Shown here piece by piece: positions 26,104 through 36,989 of a stretch of DNA of 64,000 bases (the first letter of the stretch is position 1; every line of letters starts with the position of its first letter). This DNA is from Glandiceps talaboti (lineage: Eukaryota > Hemichordata > Enteropneusta > Spengelidae). Position numbers and translations under genes: made by a program. The notes under the pieces were generated by a model. That model did no database searches. It was not told the DNA's origin and worked only from the letters and a program-made list of their open reading frames with translations. Location: positions 248,001-312,000 of the forward strand of contig NC_135551.1 in NCBI RefSeq assembly GCF_964340395.1, read 5' to 3'.

Positions 26104-26218
26104 GTGGAGCTAGTACATTACCACCCAAGACATCGTTTGCTGTAGCCGGAGTTGATACAAGGATGCAGAGAACAGGATCATTTGGGTCTACAGGGTCCAC
26201 TTCACCACCAACAATTAG
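26104..26218 (+). CDS. ITSN: Intersectin exon: linker leading to the second EH domain
   Basis: It follows atatttttag and ends before gtacatc. It joins in phase with the exon ending at 14438 (A + GT gives Ser) and leaves AG for the next exon. It encodes GASTLPPKTSFAVAG, then a Ser/Thr/Gly/Pro-rich tail (RTGSFGSTGSTSPPTI). The LPPK-SF patch corresponds to a short conserved Leu-Pro-Lys-Ser-Ser-Phe region just before EH2 in vertebrate intersectins. This is disordered linker with no catalytic role. Confidence 0.85.
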
Positions 26219-26425
26219 GTACATCAATAAGACATTTCATAACAGTTTATAAAGTTAACTAATAAAATTTGATACTTCTAGTGTCTGTAATTGTAGTCTT
26301 CAAAATACCTGTAAATGTGGTGCCTATTCATGTCCTCTGCATGCGCGCGTGCATGTGTGTGTGTGTACATGTGATATAACTAATGATTCACCATGTGTTC
26401 ATGACTGTTATAATTTATATTGCAG

Positions 26426-26590
26426 TACTGCTGCTTCTGGAGAGTGGGGTGTACCGCAGACTTCAAAGCTGAAATACAATCAACTGTTCAATACACATGA
26501 CAGATCAAAGAGTGGATGGGTTTCAGGAGTTCAGGCCAGGGCTATACTAGTGCAATCAGGGTTACCACAGCCAAGATTGGCACAGATATG
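26426..26590 (+). CDS. ITSN: Intersectin exon: first part of the second EH domain (EH2)
   Basis: It lies between atattgcag and gtaagtgg and has 54 whole codons plus split codons at both ends. It encodes the N-terminal helix-loop-helix of EH2: [19 protein letters not shown], then [20 protein letters not shown] and RLAQIW. EH domains bind Asn-Pro-Phe (NPF) peptides. In intersectin, EH2 recruits endocytic partners at clathrin-coated pits. The residue pattern (Leu-Phe-x-x-x-Asp, Gly, Ala-x-x-x-Leu, Ser-x-Leu-Pro, Leu-x-x-Ile-Trp) is diagnostic. The Trp codon is split by the intron (TG|G). The last 80 bases of this exon and its donor are repeated in tandem in the following intron. Confidence 0.95.
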
Positions 26591-26893
26591 GTAAGTGGAT
26601 GGGTTTGAGGAGTTAAGGCCAGGGCTGTACTAGTGCAATCAGGGTTACCACAGCCAAGATTGGCACAGATATGGTAAGTGGATGGGTTTGAGGAGTTCAG
26701 GCCAGGGCTGTATGAGTGCAATCAGGGTTACCACAGCCAACATTGGAACAGATACTTGGTAAATGGATGGGTTTGAGGAGTTAAGGCCAGGGTCATACTC
26801 AATAGTATACTAGTGCAGTCAGGGTTACCACAGCCAACATTGGAACAGATACTTGGTAAATGGATGGGTTTGAGGAGTTAAGGCCAGGATCAA
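26511..26893 (+). repeat. Tandem array derived from the EH2 exon 3' end and its donor
   Basis: The segment agtggatgggttt...cagatatggta begins inside the exon at 26511. It recurs at 26594, 26677, 26762 and 26859 (steps of 83, 83, 85 and 97 bases), the last copy being partial. Copy 2 keeps a second intact gtaagt at 26674. Later copies have drifted (gatacttggtaaat). Copies in the intron read TGG TAA immediately after the true donor, so they cannot extend the protein. Confidence 0.95.
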
Positions 26894-26924
26894 AACATTA
26901 GTAAAGTTTGATAAATAAAGAGAT

Positions 26925-27009
26925 AATAGATGGTTTGGACAGACCCTGTACTTCATACTAACATTTCTCTACTGTGTCCCCACCACTATAGTTGGACAGA
27001 CCCTGTATT
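26925..27009. repeat. Isolated copy of the 58-bp array unit
   Basis: tttggacagaccctgtactt, then ctctactgtgtccccaccac and tatagttggacagaccctg, match the unit of the array at 31180-32175. This is one or two units separated from the main array by about 4 kb of mobile elements. Confidence 0.8.
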
Positions 27010-28750
27010 TTAATAATAGTAATAATAATATTTATTTCTTAAAAAGTGAATGCTTTCCATATAAAAACATCTCAAAGCGCCTTACAATGCTACGACAAAA
27101 AGGCAATAAAAAAGATATATAAGATTCAACTTAAAAATGCTAATATTCTCACTCAAACGGAGTGACAGTGGCAGCCTATTCCACAAATGTGGAGCATATG
27201 TCGAAAACACCCTATCCCCATAAAAAGCAGTTTTAACTACAGGTTGGTGAAGTGTGCATGCACCTTCAGTGGAGGATCGAAGTGTGCGGCCAACAGAGCG
27301 TATATTCAAGAGTTCCCTAAGGTACACTAGGGCCTTATTATTTAACACCTTGTATGTTAAGCACAGAATCTTAAACTCAATCCTTTTCTGTACAGGGAGC
27401 CAATGCAACCTGTTCAGTACTGGGGTGATATGTTCAGTTTTCCTTGTTTTTGTAACCAAACGTGCCGCGGCATTCTGAATAGATTGTAGTTTAGTAATCT
27501 GATAATTTGGTAGGCTATAAAGCAGACTATTACAGTAGTCAAGCCGAGAAGTGACAAAAGCGTGTACTAATTTTTCTGTTGAACCCTGGTCTAAAAGGTT
27601 GCGGATTTTGCCAATTCTCCATAGAGCAAGAGACGCTGACCTGCATAGATTAGAAATATGTGATGCCATGGTCATTGATTCATCAAGTGTGACACCAAGG
27701 TCACGAACTACTGAAGCTGAATGAACACTGACGCCCCCAACTTGTATGTCGCATCCCCGTGGCCGGTCCCCATTACCAAACTTTGAAGAGAATCGTATAA
27801 CCTCAGTCTTGCTGTCATTAAGAGCGAGCATGTTATCATTCATCCATTGTCGAATTTCGTCGACACAATTCTCAATTTTTGCACTTGGGACAAAATCACG
27901 GGAGCAAACGACATACAGCTGAGAGTCGTCAGCATAAAACATACATTCTAAACTGTGTTGTTTTATCATGTCTTCAAGAGATGCAATATACAGACTAAAT
28001 AACACGAAAGCAGCAGATAGATCTAGTAAAATTAAATTCACGTCGTCCCGCTGATCAAGAGCCCGTAGCACGTCATTCTTGACTCGAATGAGCGCAGTTT
28101 CAGTACTGTGGCCTTCTCGGTAGGCCAACTGACATTTAGCATACAGATCATTACGACACAGGTAAGAATTAATTTGAATTAAAGTAGATTTTTCGATCAA
28201 CTTAGAGATGTAAGGTAAATTCGAAACAGGTCTATAATTTCCCAAAGTATTTTTGTCAAGTCCAGACTTCTTTAACAAAGGGCGTACAAGTGCAGATTTA
28301 CATGACAATGGAAATTCACCTGACATAAATGACGCATTAATGATATGTGTAATTGCTGGGGATACTTGTTGTAAACACTGCTTTATCAATACTGTTGGTA
28401 TGGGGTCCTGATTAGAAGATTTAGCGGGTAACGAACTAATAAGTTTCTCAACAAGCTCGATAGAAACTGGTTCAAAAGAGCCCAGACTAAAACCCGAGTT
28501 TACAAATGGGTCAGATGGTAGCACAGATAACAATTTCTCGCGAATCTTGTCAATCTTACAATGGAAGAACTTTGCGAACATGTCCGGTAAAGCAATTGGG
28601 TCTAAGTCCGGTAAAGTTGAAGCCAGTGCAACCTTACTGCCTGTAATGTCATCTATTATGCGAAACAGACCTTTTTAGTATCAGCGTCAGTGATGCGATT
28701 GCGATGATAGGACGAATGTTCATTACGTAACTTGGCCATGTACTGTTTTC
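27010..28750 (-). mobile_element. Non-LTR retrotransposon (CR1/L2-type), 5'-truncated, antisense to the gene
   Basis: The minus strand carries a degenerate reverse-transcriptase frame (27082-28581). Upstream sequence continues, after a one-base frameshift near 28670, with the typical region between endonuclease and RT (MAKLRNEHSSYHRNRITDAD). The 3' tail on the minus strand ends in aaggcgctttgaga and an (ATT/ATA)n tract, as CR1/L2-clade LINEs do. The endonuclease domain is absent, which is usual for truncated copies. It abuts Helentron-like copy C on the right. Confidence 0.8.
27082..28581 (-). pseudogene. Reverse transcriptase of a CR1/L2-like LINE, internally deleted
   Basis: The open stretch is 499 residues. 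Visible RT landmarks are NYRPVSNLPYISKLIEK (about residues 114-131), the motif A start LLDLSAAF (about 185-192) and the catalytic motif FYADDSQLYV (about 215-224). The thumb and C-terminal part follow (LDYCNSLLY, LQSIQNAAARLV, LHWLPV). After LSAAF the frame jumps straight to VLFSLY. Intact relatives have roughly 70 residues there, including the QGS-containing motif B, so the deletion is in frame and must inactivate the enzyme. The start Met is arbitrary, because coding similarity continues upstream. Confidence 0.85.
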
Positions 28751-30018
28751 TAGGACATGATGGTCCCATCAGTGATTTGCAAATTAGGGCTAAAAATGTG
28801 TCTTTTTGGTCAAAAATCTATAATTCCAAAACCACTGAGCAGATTGGGCTGAAATTTAATGGGAATGCATCTAAGGATGTATGGACGAAGAAATATTAAG
28901 CATACATTGATTCCATGAGTGATATGCAAATTAGGTGTACAAATGTTCATTTTTGGTCAAAAACTTATATCTGAAAAAGTACTTGGTCAATGAGTCTAAA
29001 ACTTAGTGAGATGTTTCTAAAAGTGTTATTCTGCAGATTTTCTTTAAAAACTTTTGGCAAAATTGGCCCCAACACCCTTAGCAACAACCAAATGGCAGTA
29101 TATTTTGGTCAAATAACAACATCATCTGGTAGCAAAGTGAGTAAACATTCAAAAAATGTATGCAAATACCATAGCAACCATGACCACGCCCATAGCAACA
29201 GCCAAACGGTGGTGTATTTCACAAAGTTAACAACAGGGATTAATAGACAATTGAATAAACATTCAAAAATATATAAATTTGCCCAGCAAAAAGACCATGT
29301 CCTTAGCAACAGCCAAATAATCACATATATTGTGAAGACAACGGGGATTAATAGACAATTGAATAAACATTCAAAAATTGTATGGAAATTTGCCTAGCAA
29401 CATGACCACGCCCATAGCAACAACCAAATAATCTCGTATATCGCAAAGATAACAGGAATTGGAAGACAAATGAATAAACATTCAAAAAATGTATGCAAAT
29501 GTGCCTAGCAACATGACCACGCCCATAGCAACAGCCAAATGATCACATATATTGCGAAGATAACAAGGATTAATAGACATTTGAACAAATATTCAAAAAA
29601 TGTATGTAAATTTGCCTAGCAACAAGACCACGCCCACAGCAACAGCCAAATAATCACATATATTGTGAAGATAACGGGGATTAATAGACAATTGAATAAA
29701 CATTCAAAAATTGTATGGAAATTTGCCTAGCAACATGACCACGCCCTTAGCAATAACCAAATAATCACATATATTGCAAAGATAATATGAGGAATTCATA
29801 CACAGGTGAACAAAAACATAAAAAAATGTATGCAAATATATCTAGCAATACGGCCACGCCCATAGCAACAGCCAAATGATCACCTATATTGCAAAGATAG
29901 CAACATGGTTGGATAGGCAACTGGATTCAGCAAATGAACACCTATTGTTAGCATGGACTAGCATATGGATAAGCATTTTTAAAAACTGTACAGTTGTGCT
30001 ACAACACCATTGGCAGTA
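28751..30018 (+). mobile_element. Helentron-like family 1, copy C (5'-truncated)
   Basis: It starts abruptly at ggacatgatggtcccatcag, about 550 bases into the element. It has the central block, about seven 105-115-bp units with the catagcaacagcc motif, and the full 3' end (acagttgtgctacaacacca, then ttggcagtatttttt). The 5' hairpin and microsatellite are missing. It is non-coding. Confidence 0.7.
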
Positions 30019-30044
30019 TTTTTTGTTCCAATGTTTAACTGGAA

Positions 30045-30364
30045 GCAAACACTACAATTCATGTAACTTAAGTTAAAAGCAAATAGACGCGGAAGCGATT
30101 ATGACCTGAATGGCAAAGTTGTGTGGATTTTTCTGCTAAATTACACATTAACTGCCAAAAAATTTGACATTTCCTAAATCCAACATTAATTACGGAGCTT
30201 TCAAGACCGAAGAAGTGTTCAGAGGTACCCCAGTTTCCGTCAAAATCATCAAATGTATCAACGCATGCATTTTGAAATGGACAGTATGCTGACACCTCGC
30301 ATACGTTTTCAGCGTGATAGTGTTTATTTGGGTTAATTAATGTTACAGGAATTGTAGTGTTTGC
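30045..30364. mobile_element. Short MITE-like element with 16-bp perfect inverted ends
   Basis: gcaaacactacaattc at 30045-30060 is the exact reverse complement of 30349-30364. A third copy of the end, gcaaacactacaatt, occurs at 30425-30439. The interior is AT-rich and non-coding. It sits directly after the 3' end of Helentron-like copy C. Confidence 0.55.
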
Positions 30365-30439
30365 TGCCTGTTAAACATCGAAACAAAAACAAGCACAAGA
30401 ACAACAAAAAACCCTAAAATCACAGCAAACACTACAATT

Positions 30440-31179
30440 TTTGCAGCTAAGGCCAGAGATATATGTCCCAACCGGATATTGACAGTATGTCAGACATCTC
30501 AAAATGTGTTCCTGTGTACTCATAATGTGTACTTGTAATTGTATCTGGTTACCAAACGAACAAGGACGACCATATCAACAATATGATCAAAGACAGATGA
30601 CAAAGAAAAGAATTATTGGGCTACAAGCAAGGGTGATGGCGTTGAAGTGCAGTTTATTCTAATCCCTGGCCTACAGTAGTATACATTTTTCAAAAAACTT
30701 ACTGCAAAAAGTAGCATGATTGTGTACAACGGTGCAGTGATGGACAATTCAATCAATCACAGTCTGACTTACCTGAGGAAAAAAGCTAATAATCTCACAA
30801 TATTTGAATTCCTGTGTCAAAATTCTTATAAAAATCACTTATATTTAATATATACAGGTTGTTATGAACAAGTAACTTCAACAGAGCATAACTCATCTGA
30901 ATCTGCAGTGATCTTGATTGTGATTCCGTGATGCTCTTCGATTCCGTTTATAGACTATACTGACAAACCTTTGATCTTTTCCGATAGAAACTCTTCGAGT
31001 CAATTGCATAAAAACGTAAAGTCCCAAAGTATCATTTTGCACAACGTTCGACAGTCTTTGGAGAGAGTTTAAAACAAATGGCATGCTTGAAGGTTGACCA
31101 TGACATTATTATAGGGACTAAGAGCCCATTCACACCTAATACAATAAGTGTTTCTAGTCTGTTCCCTATAGTGGTCTGA
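30440..31179. other. Intron, unassigned
   Basis: I see no exon, repeat or RNA gene. The frames at 30716-30931 and 30893-31084 have no domain and no splice context. Confidence 0.4.
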
Positions 31180-32175
31180 GGTTAACCCCTGTACTTATAC
31201 CAACATCTCTCTACTGTGCCCCGGCCCCACCACTATAGTTGGTTAGACCCTCCAACATCTCTACACTCTGTCCCACATCTCTATCTATACTGTGCCCCCA
31301 GCACTATAGTTGGACAGACCCTGTACTTTATACCAACATCTCTCTACTGTGCCCCTCACCACTATAGTTGGTTAGACCCTCCAACATCTCTACACTCTGT
31401 CCCACACCTCTCTACTGTGCCCCCACCACTATAGTTGGACAGACCCTGTACTTTATACCATCACCTCTCTACTGTGCCCCCCACCACTATAGTTGGTTAG
31501 ACCCTCCAACATCTCTACACTCTGTCCCACATCTCTCTACTGTGCCCCCACCACTATAGTTGGACAGACCCTGTACTTTATACCAACACCTCTCTACTGT
31601 GCCCCCCACCACTATAGTTGGTTAGACCCTGTACTTATACCAACATCTCTCTACTGTGCCCCCACCACTATAGTTGGACAGACCCTGTACTTTATACCAA
31701 CATCTCTCTACTGTGCCCCCCACCACTATAGTTGGACAGACCCTCCAACATCTCTACACTCTGTCCCACATCTCTATACTGTGCCCCCACCACTAAAGTT
31801 GGACAGACCCTGTACTTTATACCAACATCTCTCTACTGTGCCCCCCACCACTATAGTTGGTTAGACCCTCCAACATCTCTACACTCTGTCTCACATCTCT
31901 ATACTGTGCCCCCACCACTATAGTTGGACAGACCCTGTACTTTATACCAACATCTCTCTACTGTGCCCCCACCACTATAGTTGGTTATAGACCCTCCAAC
32001 ATCTCTACACTCTGTCCCACATCTCTATACTGTGCCCCCACCACTATAGTTGGACAGACCCTGTACTTTATACCAACATCTCTCTACTGTGCCCCCACCA
32101 CTATAGTTGGACAGACCCTGTACTTTATACCAACAGCTCTATACTGTGCCTTCACCGCTATAGTTGGATAGACCC
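31180..32175. repeat. 58-bp tandem array with a composite unit
   Basis: The basic unit is caacatctctctactgtgcc, then cccaccactatagttggaca and gaccctgtactttatac. A second unit type (gttagaccctccaacatctc plus tacactctgtcccac) alternates with it, giving a partly regular two-unit higher-order pattern. Frames with CAPTTIVG-like repeats are artefacts. The array ends about 160 bases before the next exon. Confidence 0.9.
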
Positions 32176-32334
32176 TGTACTTGACAATGGACAACTTAAA
32201 CCTTACCTTATTTCATATCAGCTCTTAAAGTCAGTGATCTGTAATATATTATAACTTACTACAAGAAACTGAAAACTAATATGAAAACTGGATTATCTCT
32301 GATATAACAGATATTTCCTCTCTTTTTTACACAG

Positions 32335-32723
32335 GACTTTGTCTGATATTGACAATGATGGCAAACTAACAAGGGAAGAGTTTGTGCTATCCATGCATCT
32401 TGTTGACATGGTAAAGACTGGCAATCCATTACCACAATCATTACCTCCAGATCTTATTCCACCATCATTTCGCCGACAGCGGTCTGGTAGCGGTGTTAGT
32501 GTCAACTTACCACCTACCAGTACCAGTATGGGTGGACTGGGTACCATGGGTAGTCCAGTGGGTATGGGGGGGTCTATGGGTGGAACGATGGGACCTCCAT
32601 TGGCAGGTATTGGTGTTCATATGGGCGCCATGCAACCATTGGTACCACAGACAGGAAGACTAACTAAGCAAGGCAGTGCAGAAAGTACAGAATCAGCAGA
32701 AGAAGAAAAACGAGCAAAACCAT
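32335..32723 (+). CDS. ITSN: Intersectin exon: second half of EH2 and Gly/Met-rich linker
   Basis: It follows tttttacacag and ends before gtaagtat. The first base completes the split Trp codon. The exon starts with the EH2 calcium-loop helix ([20 protein letters not shown], then [13 protein letters not shown]). The loop D-I-D-N-D-G-K-L-x-x-E-E-F has the acidic positions of a canonical EF-hand. The [11 protein letters not shown] signature that closes intersectin EH2 follows. Next is an unusual 70-residue linker dominated by Gly and Met ([17 protein letters not shown]), then an acidic-basic run ([15 protein letters not shown]) entering the coiled coil. At 389 nt it is the longest exon here. The Gly/Met stretch is not shared with vertebrate intersectins as far as I can recall. 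Confidence 0.95.
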
Positions 32724-32774
32724 GTAAGTATACACATCTTTCTACTTCTAATTATAGTAAGATATTATTATTAC

Positions 32775-33778
32775 CCAGTGATTACTTACGTATACATGTA
32801 GGTGTGTATATGCATACTAGTGATTACTTACCTAGGTGTATATACATACCTAGTGATTACTTACCTAGGTGTGTATACATACTAGTGATTACTTACCTAG
32901 GTGTATATACATACTAGTGATTACTTACCTAGGTGTAATGGTATATACATACTAGTGATTACTTACCTAGGTGTTTATACATACTAGTGATTACTTACCT
33001 AGGTGTATATACATACTAGTGATTACTTACCTAGGTGTAATGGTATATACATACTAGTGATTACTTACCTAGGTGTGTATACATACAAGTGATTACTTAC
33101 CTAGGTGTGTATACATACTAGTGATTACTTACCTAGGTGTATATACATACTAGTGATTACTTACCTAGGTGTTTATACATACTAGTGATTACTTACCTAG
33201 GTGTATATACATACTAGTGATTACTTACCTAGGTGTAATGGTATATACATACTAGTGATTACTTACCTAGGTGTGTATACATACAAGTGATTACTTACCT
33301 AGGTGTGTATACATACTAGTGATTACTTACCTAGGTGTTTATACATACTAGTGATTACTTACCTAGGTGTATATACATACTAGTGATTACTTACCTAGGT
33401 GTGTATACATACAAGTGATTACTTACCTAGGTGTGTATACATACTAGTGATTACTTACCTAGGTGTATATACATACTAGTGATTACTTACCTAGGTGTAT
33501 ATACATACTAGTGATTACTTACCTAGGTGTAATGGTATATACATACTAGTGATTACTTACCTAGGTGTGTATACATATTAGTGATTACTTACCTAGGTGT
33601 GTATACATACTAGTGATTACTTACCTAGGTGTATATACATACTAGTGATTACTTACCTAGGTGTTTATACATACTAGTGATTACTTACCTAGGTGTATAT
33701 ACATACTAGTGATTACTTACCTAGGTGTAATGGTATATACAAACTAGTGATTACTTACCTAGGTGTATATACATACTT
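32775..33778. repeat. 32-bp tandem array, about 30 copies
   Basis: The unit is tatatacatactagtgatta plus cttacctaggtg, with a 38-base variant carrying an inserted taatgg. It begins about 50 bases after the donor of the preceding exon. Every unit contains TACTTACCTAGG, whose reverse complement CCTAGGTAAGTA is a consensus splice-donor sequence on the minus strand. Confidence 0.95.
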
Positions 33779-34183
33779 AGTCTAGTGTATTGGTTCTAGA
33801 GAAAGACTTAGTCCAACTACGACAAAGGAGTTAAAAGAAGTGGGTGGGAGTACTTCTAAATGTTGGTAAAGTGTGAGGTAGAAATTAAAGATGTCTTGAC
33901 CAGTCACTATAATCTTCTCATGATCTTTATTAAAACCGACGAAAAATGCTAAAAATGAATACAGGATAAAAGTGTTGGAATGAAATAATACAGATATGGA
34001 AATAAAAAGTAAGGTCATTTTCGAGGTATTCTGTCAAATTGTTGATGTGACTTTCACATTGGATCTTTTTCTTGTAGAGAACCTTCAACTTGTTGTAGTG
34101 GTTCCATTGTTCTTTGGAGAAATCTATTAGTTTAGTCATATTAACCATGTAATGACATTAGTTTTGTGTAATCTTGTTACCAG
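33779..34183. other. Intron, unassigned
   Basis: Unique AT-rich sequence runs between the 32-bp array and the acceptor ttgttaccag at 34183. The minus-strand frames here are not supported. Confidence 0.5.
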
Positions 34184-34281
34184 TAACTCTGGAAGAAAAA
34201 AAGAAAGAAAACTTTGACAGAGGACAGCAAGAGTTAGAAAGAAGAAGGCAATTATTACAACAAGAACAGCAGAGAGAAAGG
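34184..34281 (+). CDS. ITSN: Intersectin exon: start of the central coiled coil
   Basis: It lies between cttgttaccag and gtaaagac. It joins in phase to the exon ending at 32723 (T + TA gives Leu) and ends on a complete codon. It encodes LTLEEKKKENFDRGQQELER, then RRQLLQQEQQRER. The E-x-K-K-x-E-N-F-x-R-G-x-x-E-L-E-(K/R)-R-R core is a strong intersectin signature at the beginning of the KLERQ-rich coiled coil. That segment separates the EH domains from the SH3 domains and mediates oligomerisation and partner binding (for example Eps15). The intron that follows is short (328 bases). Confidence 0.95.
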
Positions 34282-34609
34282 GTAAAGACAATATATTTAG
34301 TGTTATATTTTACCTTGTAATGACTACATTGTATATTCCCCAAGCTAACAGTATGTCATCTGAGTTATTATGATGTATCACTCATGCACGGCAATTTGTT
34401 GTGACAAAGTGTATGATAATTAGATTTTATAGACTTTATTAATACATTAGAGGATATCAATACTTACTTTTTTGTAACTTTCCATTACAAAAAAGAGACA
34501 AATAATTAACAAGACAAGTTGTAGCTTTTAGATACTGATTTATTTGCATTTACTCAGCTTGTACAACAAGTGTATTATTTTATTTTCTGTTTGGGGATGT
34601 GTGAAACAG
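34282..34609. other. Short intron
   Basis: This 328-base intron runs from gtaaag to gtgaaacag. It has no repeats. It is the only intron in the right-hand two thirds of the locus without a mobile element or array. Confidence 0.7.
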
Positions 34610-34662
34610 GAAAGAAGAGAATCTGAAGAAAGAGCTGAATTTGAAAGAAGAGAAAGAATAAG
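34610..34662 (+). CDS. ITSN: Intersectin exon: coiled coil (short exon)
   Basis: A 53-base exon lies between gtgtgaaacag and gtaaccg. It encodes ERRESEERAEFERRERI plus a split Arg. It is charged, alternates Glu and Arg, and is typical of the intersectin coiled coil. It is too short to be found without its neighbours, but it is required to keep the frame between 34281 and 38223. Confidence 0.9.
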
Positions 34663-34922
34663 GTAACCGTTATTGTCACTATTAAATGGAGCACATGAAG
34701 ATAAAATAGTGACAAAACACAATTAAGTGATCATTATGTATGAAGTAGTTATAAGTTTAAACTACATTATTTTAACAAAGATATATAGACATGTCATTTC
34801 TCACTATTATTGTGACATGTTGAAATATACTGTTAATGAACATTGACATAATTACATTTACAGGAGTTTCTTTGATAGCAAGTTTTTCTATAGTTGTCAT
34901 ACATTAAATCTCATTTATTGTT
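34663..34922. other. Intron, unassigned
   Basis: AT-rich spacer between the exon donor and a Helentron-like element. No feature was seen. Confidence 0.5.
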
Positions 34923-35983
34923 AGTCCCCGCGGACGAAGTCCGGAACGGGGACTTATGGATTGGGTTCCGTCTGTCCGTCCATGCGTCCGTCCGTCCGTC
35001 CGTCCGTCTGTCCGTCCGTCTGCAGCTGTTTCTTGGAGATGCCTGGACCGATTTTTTTCAAACTTGGTACAGGGGCAACATACAATGGCATACATATGCA
35101 TGCCAATTTGTTTTATGATATGATCCAATATGGCCGCCTAGCAACCATTTTGTTTGCGAATTTTCCCTGTCTAAAGCCATAACTCAGACATGCTTTAACA
35201 GATCTCATTCAAAGTTGGTATTAGGACAGTGTTCTATGACATACATGTGCATATCCATTTTCATTGTGATACGATCCAATATGGCTGCCTGGTAGCCATT
35301 TTGTTTGTGAATTTTCATGTCCAAAGCCATAACTCAGACATGCTTGAACAGATCTCATTCAAAGTTGGTATTAGGACAGTGTTCTATGACATACATGTGT
35401 ATATCCATTTTCGTCATGATACGATCCAATATGGCTGCCTGCCAGCCATTTTGTTTGTGAATTTTCCATGTCCAAAGCCATAACTCAGACATGCTTAAAC
35501 AGATCTCATTCAAAGTTGGTATTAGGACAGTGTTCTATGACATACATGTGCATATCCATTTTCGTTGTGATACGATCCAATATGGCTGCCTGGCAGCCAT
35601 TTTGTTTGCGAATTCTCATGTCCAAAGCCATAACTCAGACATGCTTGAACAGATCTCATTTAAAGTTGGTATTAGGACAGTGTTCTATGACATACATGTG
35701 CATATCCATTTTCGTCGTGATACGATCTAATATGGCTGCCTGGCAGCCATTTTGTTTATGAATTTTCCATGTCCAAAGCCATAACTCAGACTCCATTTTC
35801 ATCATGATATGATCCCCCATACCCAACCAATCCTTTATTGTTGGAGGCATATTCCATGTCCAACAAGCACAGACAACATATCTAAGTCTGTTGGTTTTAG
35901 GTTCACAAATGTTGTTGCGTGATCAGAGTAGTGATAATTCCTTAAAACCCAATTATAGCGGGGACTATGTCATTATCAATGAC
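34923..35983 (+). mobile_element. Helentron-like family 2, copy c
   Basis: The 5' hairpin is complete: agtccccg-cggac-gaa-gtccg-gaa-cggggact (34923-34955). A TCCG microsatellite follows (34974-35020), then the block tttcaaacttggtacagggg, then about four 150-bp units (ccatgtccaaagccataact, atggctgcctggcagcc). The 3' end has an inverted copy of the hairpin arm, gcggggacta (35958-35967), and a terminal stem gtcatt-atc-aatgac. TT lies on both sides. It is non-coding. Confidence 0.75.
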
Positions 35984-35994
35984 TTGTTTTACTA

Positions 35995-36865
35995 TTATGA
36001 TTAGTACCCCACTATCACCCACTAACACTCACGATCATCACTAACACCCACTTATCGTCACTGTCACCACTATCACCCACTATCATCACTATCACCACTA
36101 TCACCCACTATCACCCATTAACATCACTATCACCTACTATCACTATCACCTACTATCACTGTCACCACTATCACCCACTGTCACTATCACCCACTATCAC
36201 CATCACCCACTATCACCATCACCCACTATCACCATCACCCACTATCACCATCACCCACTGTCACCATCACCCACTGTCACTATCACCCACTATCACCATC
36301 ACCCACTATCACCATCACCCACTGTCACCATCACCCACTGTCACCATCACCCACTGTCACTAGCACCCACTATCACTATCACCCACTATCACCCATTAAC
36401 ATCACTATCACCTACTATCACTATCACCTACTATCACTATCACCACCATCACCCACTGTCACTAGCACCCACTATCACTATCACCCAATATCACTATTAC
36501 CCACTATCACTATCACCCACTATCACCCACTATCACTATCACCACAAACACCTACTATCACCCCTAACACCCACTATCATCCACTATCATCATTATCACC
36601 CTATCATCCACTATCACCCACTATCATCACTATCACCCACTATCACCACTATCACCCACTGTCACTACTATCACCCTTTATCATAACTATCATCACCATC
36701 ACCCACTATCACCGCTATCACCATCACCCACTGTCACTCGCTATCATCGCTATTACCCGCTATCACTATCACCAGCTATCACCACTATCACCCACTATCA
36801 CCCACTATCATCACTATCATCATCACCACTGTCACCACTATCACCCGCTATCACCAATAGCAGTA
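35995..36865. repeat. Simple-sequence array of (cactatcaccca)n type
   Basis: The array is built from cactatcaccatcaccc, cactgtcaccatcaccc and catcactatcaccc words with no strict period, and is strongly strand-asymmetric (almost no G on the + strand). It lies between Helentron-like elements of family 2 (left) and family 1 (right). Confidence 0.9.
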
Positions 36866-36894
36866 AGCTACCATATACAAAAACAATAATTTTT

Positions 36895-36922
36895 AGCACA
36901 GCTGAACTGATACAGGCATGGC

Positions 36923-36989
<67 letters not shown>

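Noticed and set aside
26674-26680. Second donor as a functional alternative 5' splice site
   Set aside because: The sequence is an intact gtaagt, but its use would add TGG TAA and truncate the protein. It is kept as a testable finding, not annotated as a splice site. The same reasoning applies to 62151.
27254-27478. 74-codon + strand frame
   Set aside because: It is the antisense shadow of the LINE reverse-transcriptase frame.
31216-32171. Frames with Leu-Tyr-Cys-Ala-Pro-Thr-Thr repeats
   Set aside because: These are readings of the 58-bp array with no gene context.
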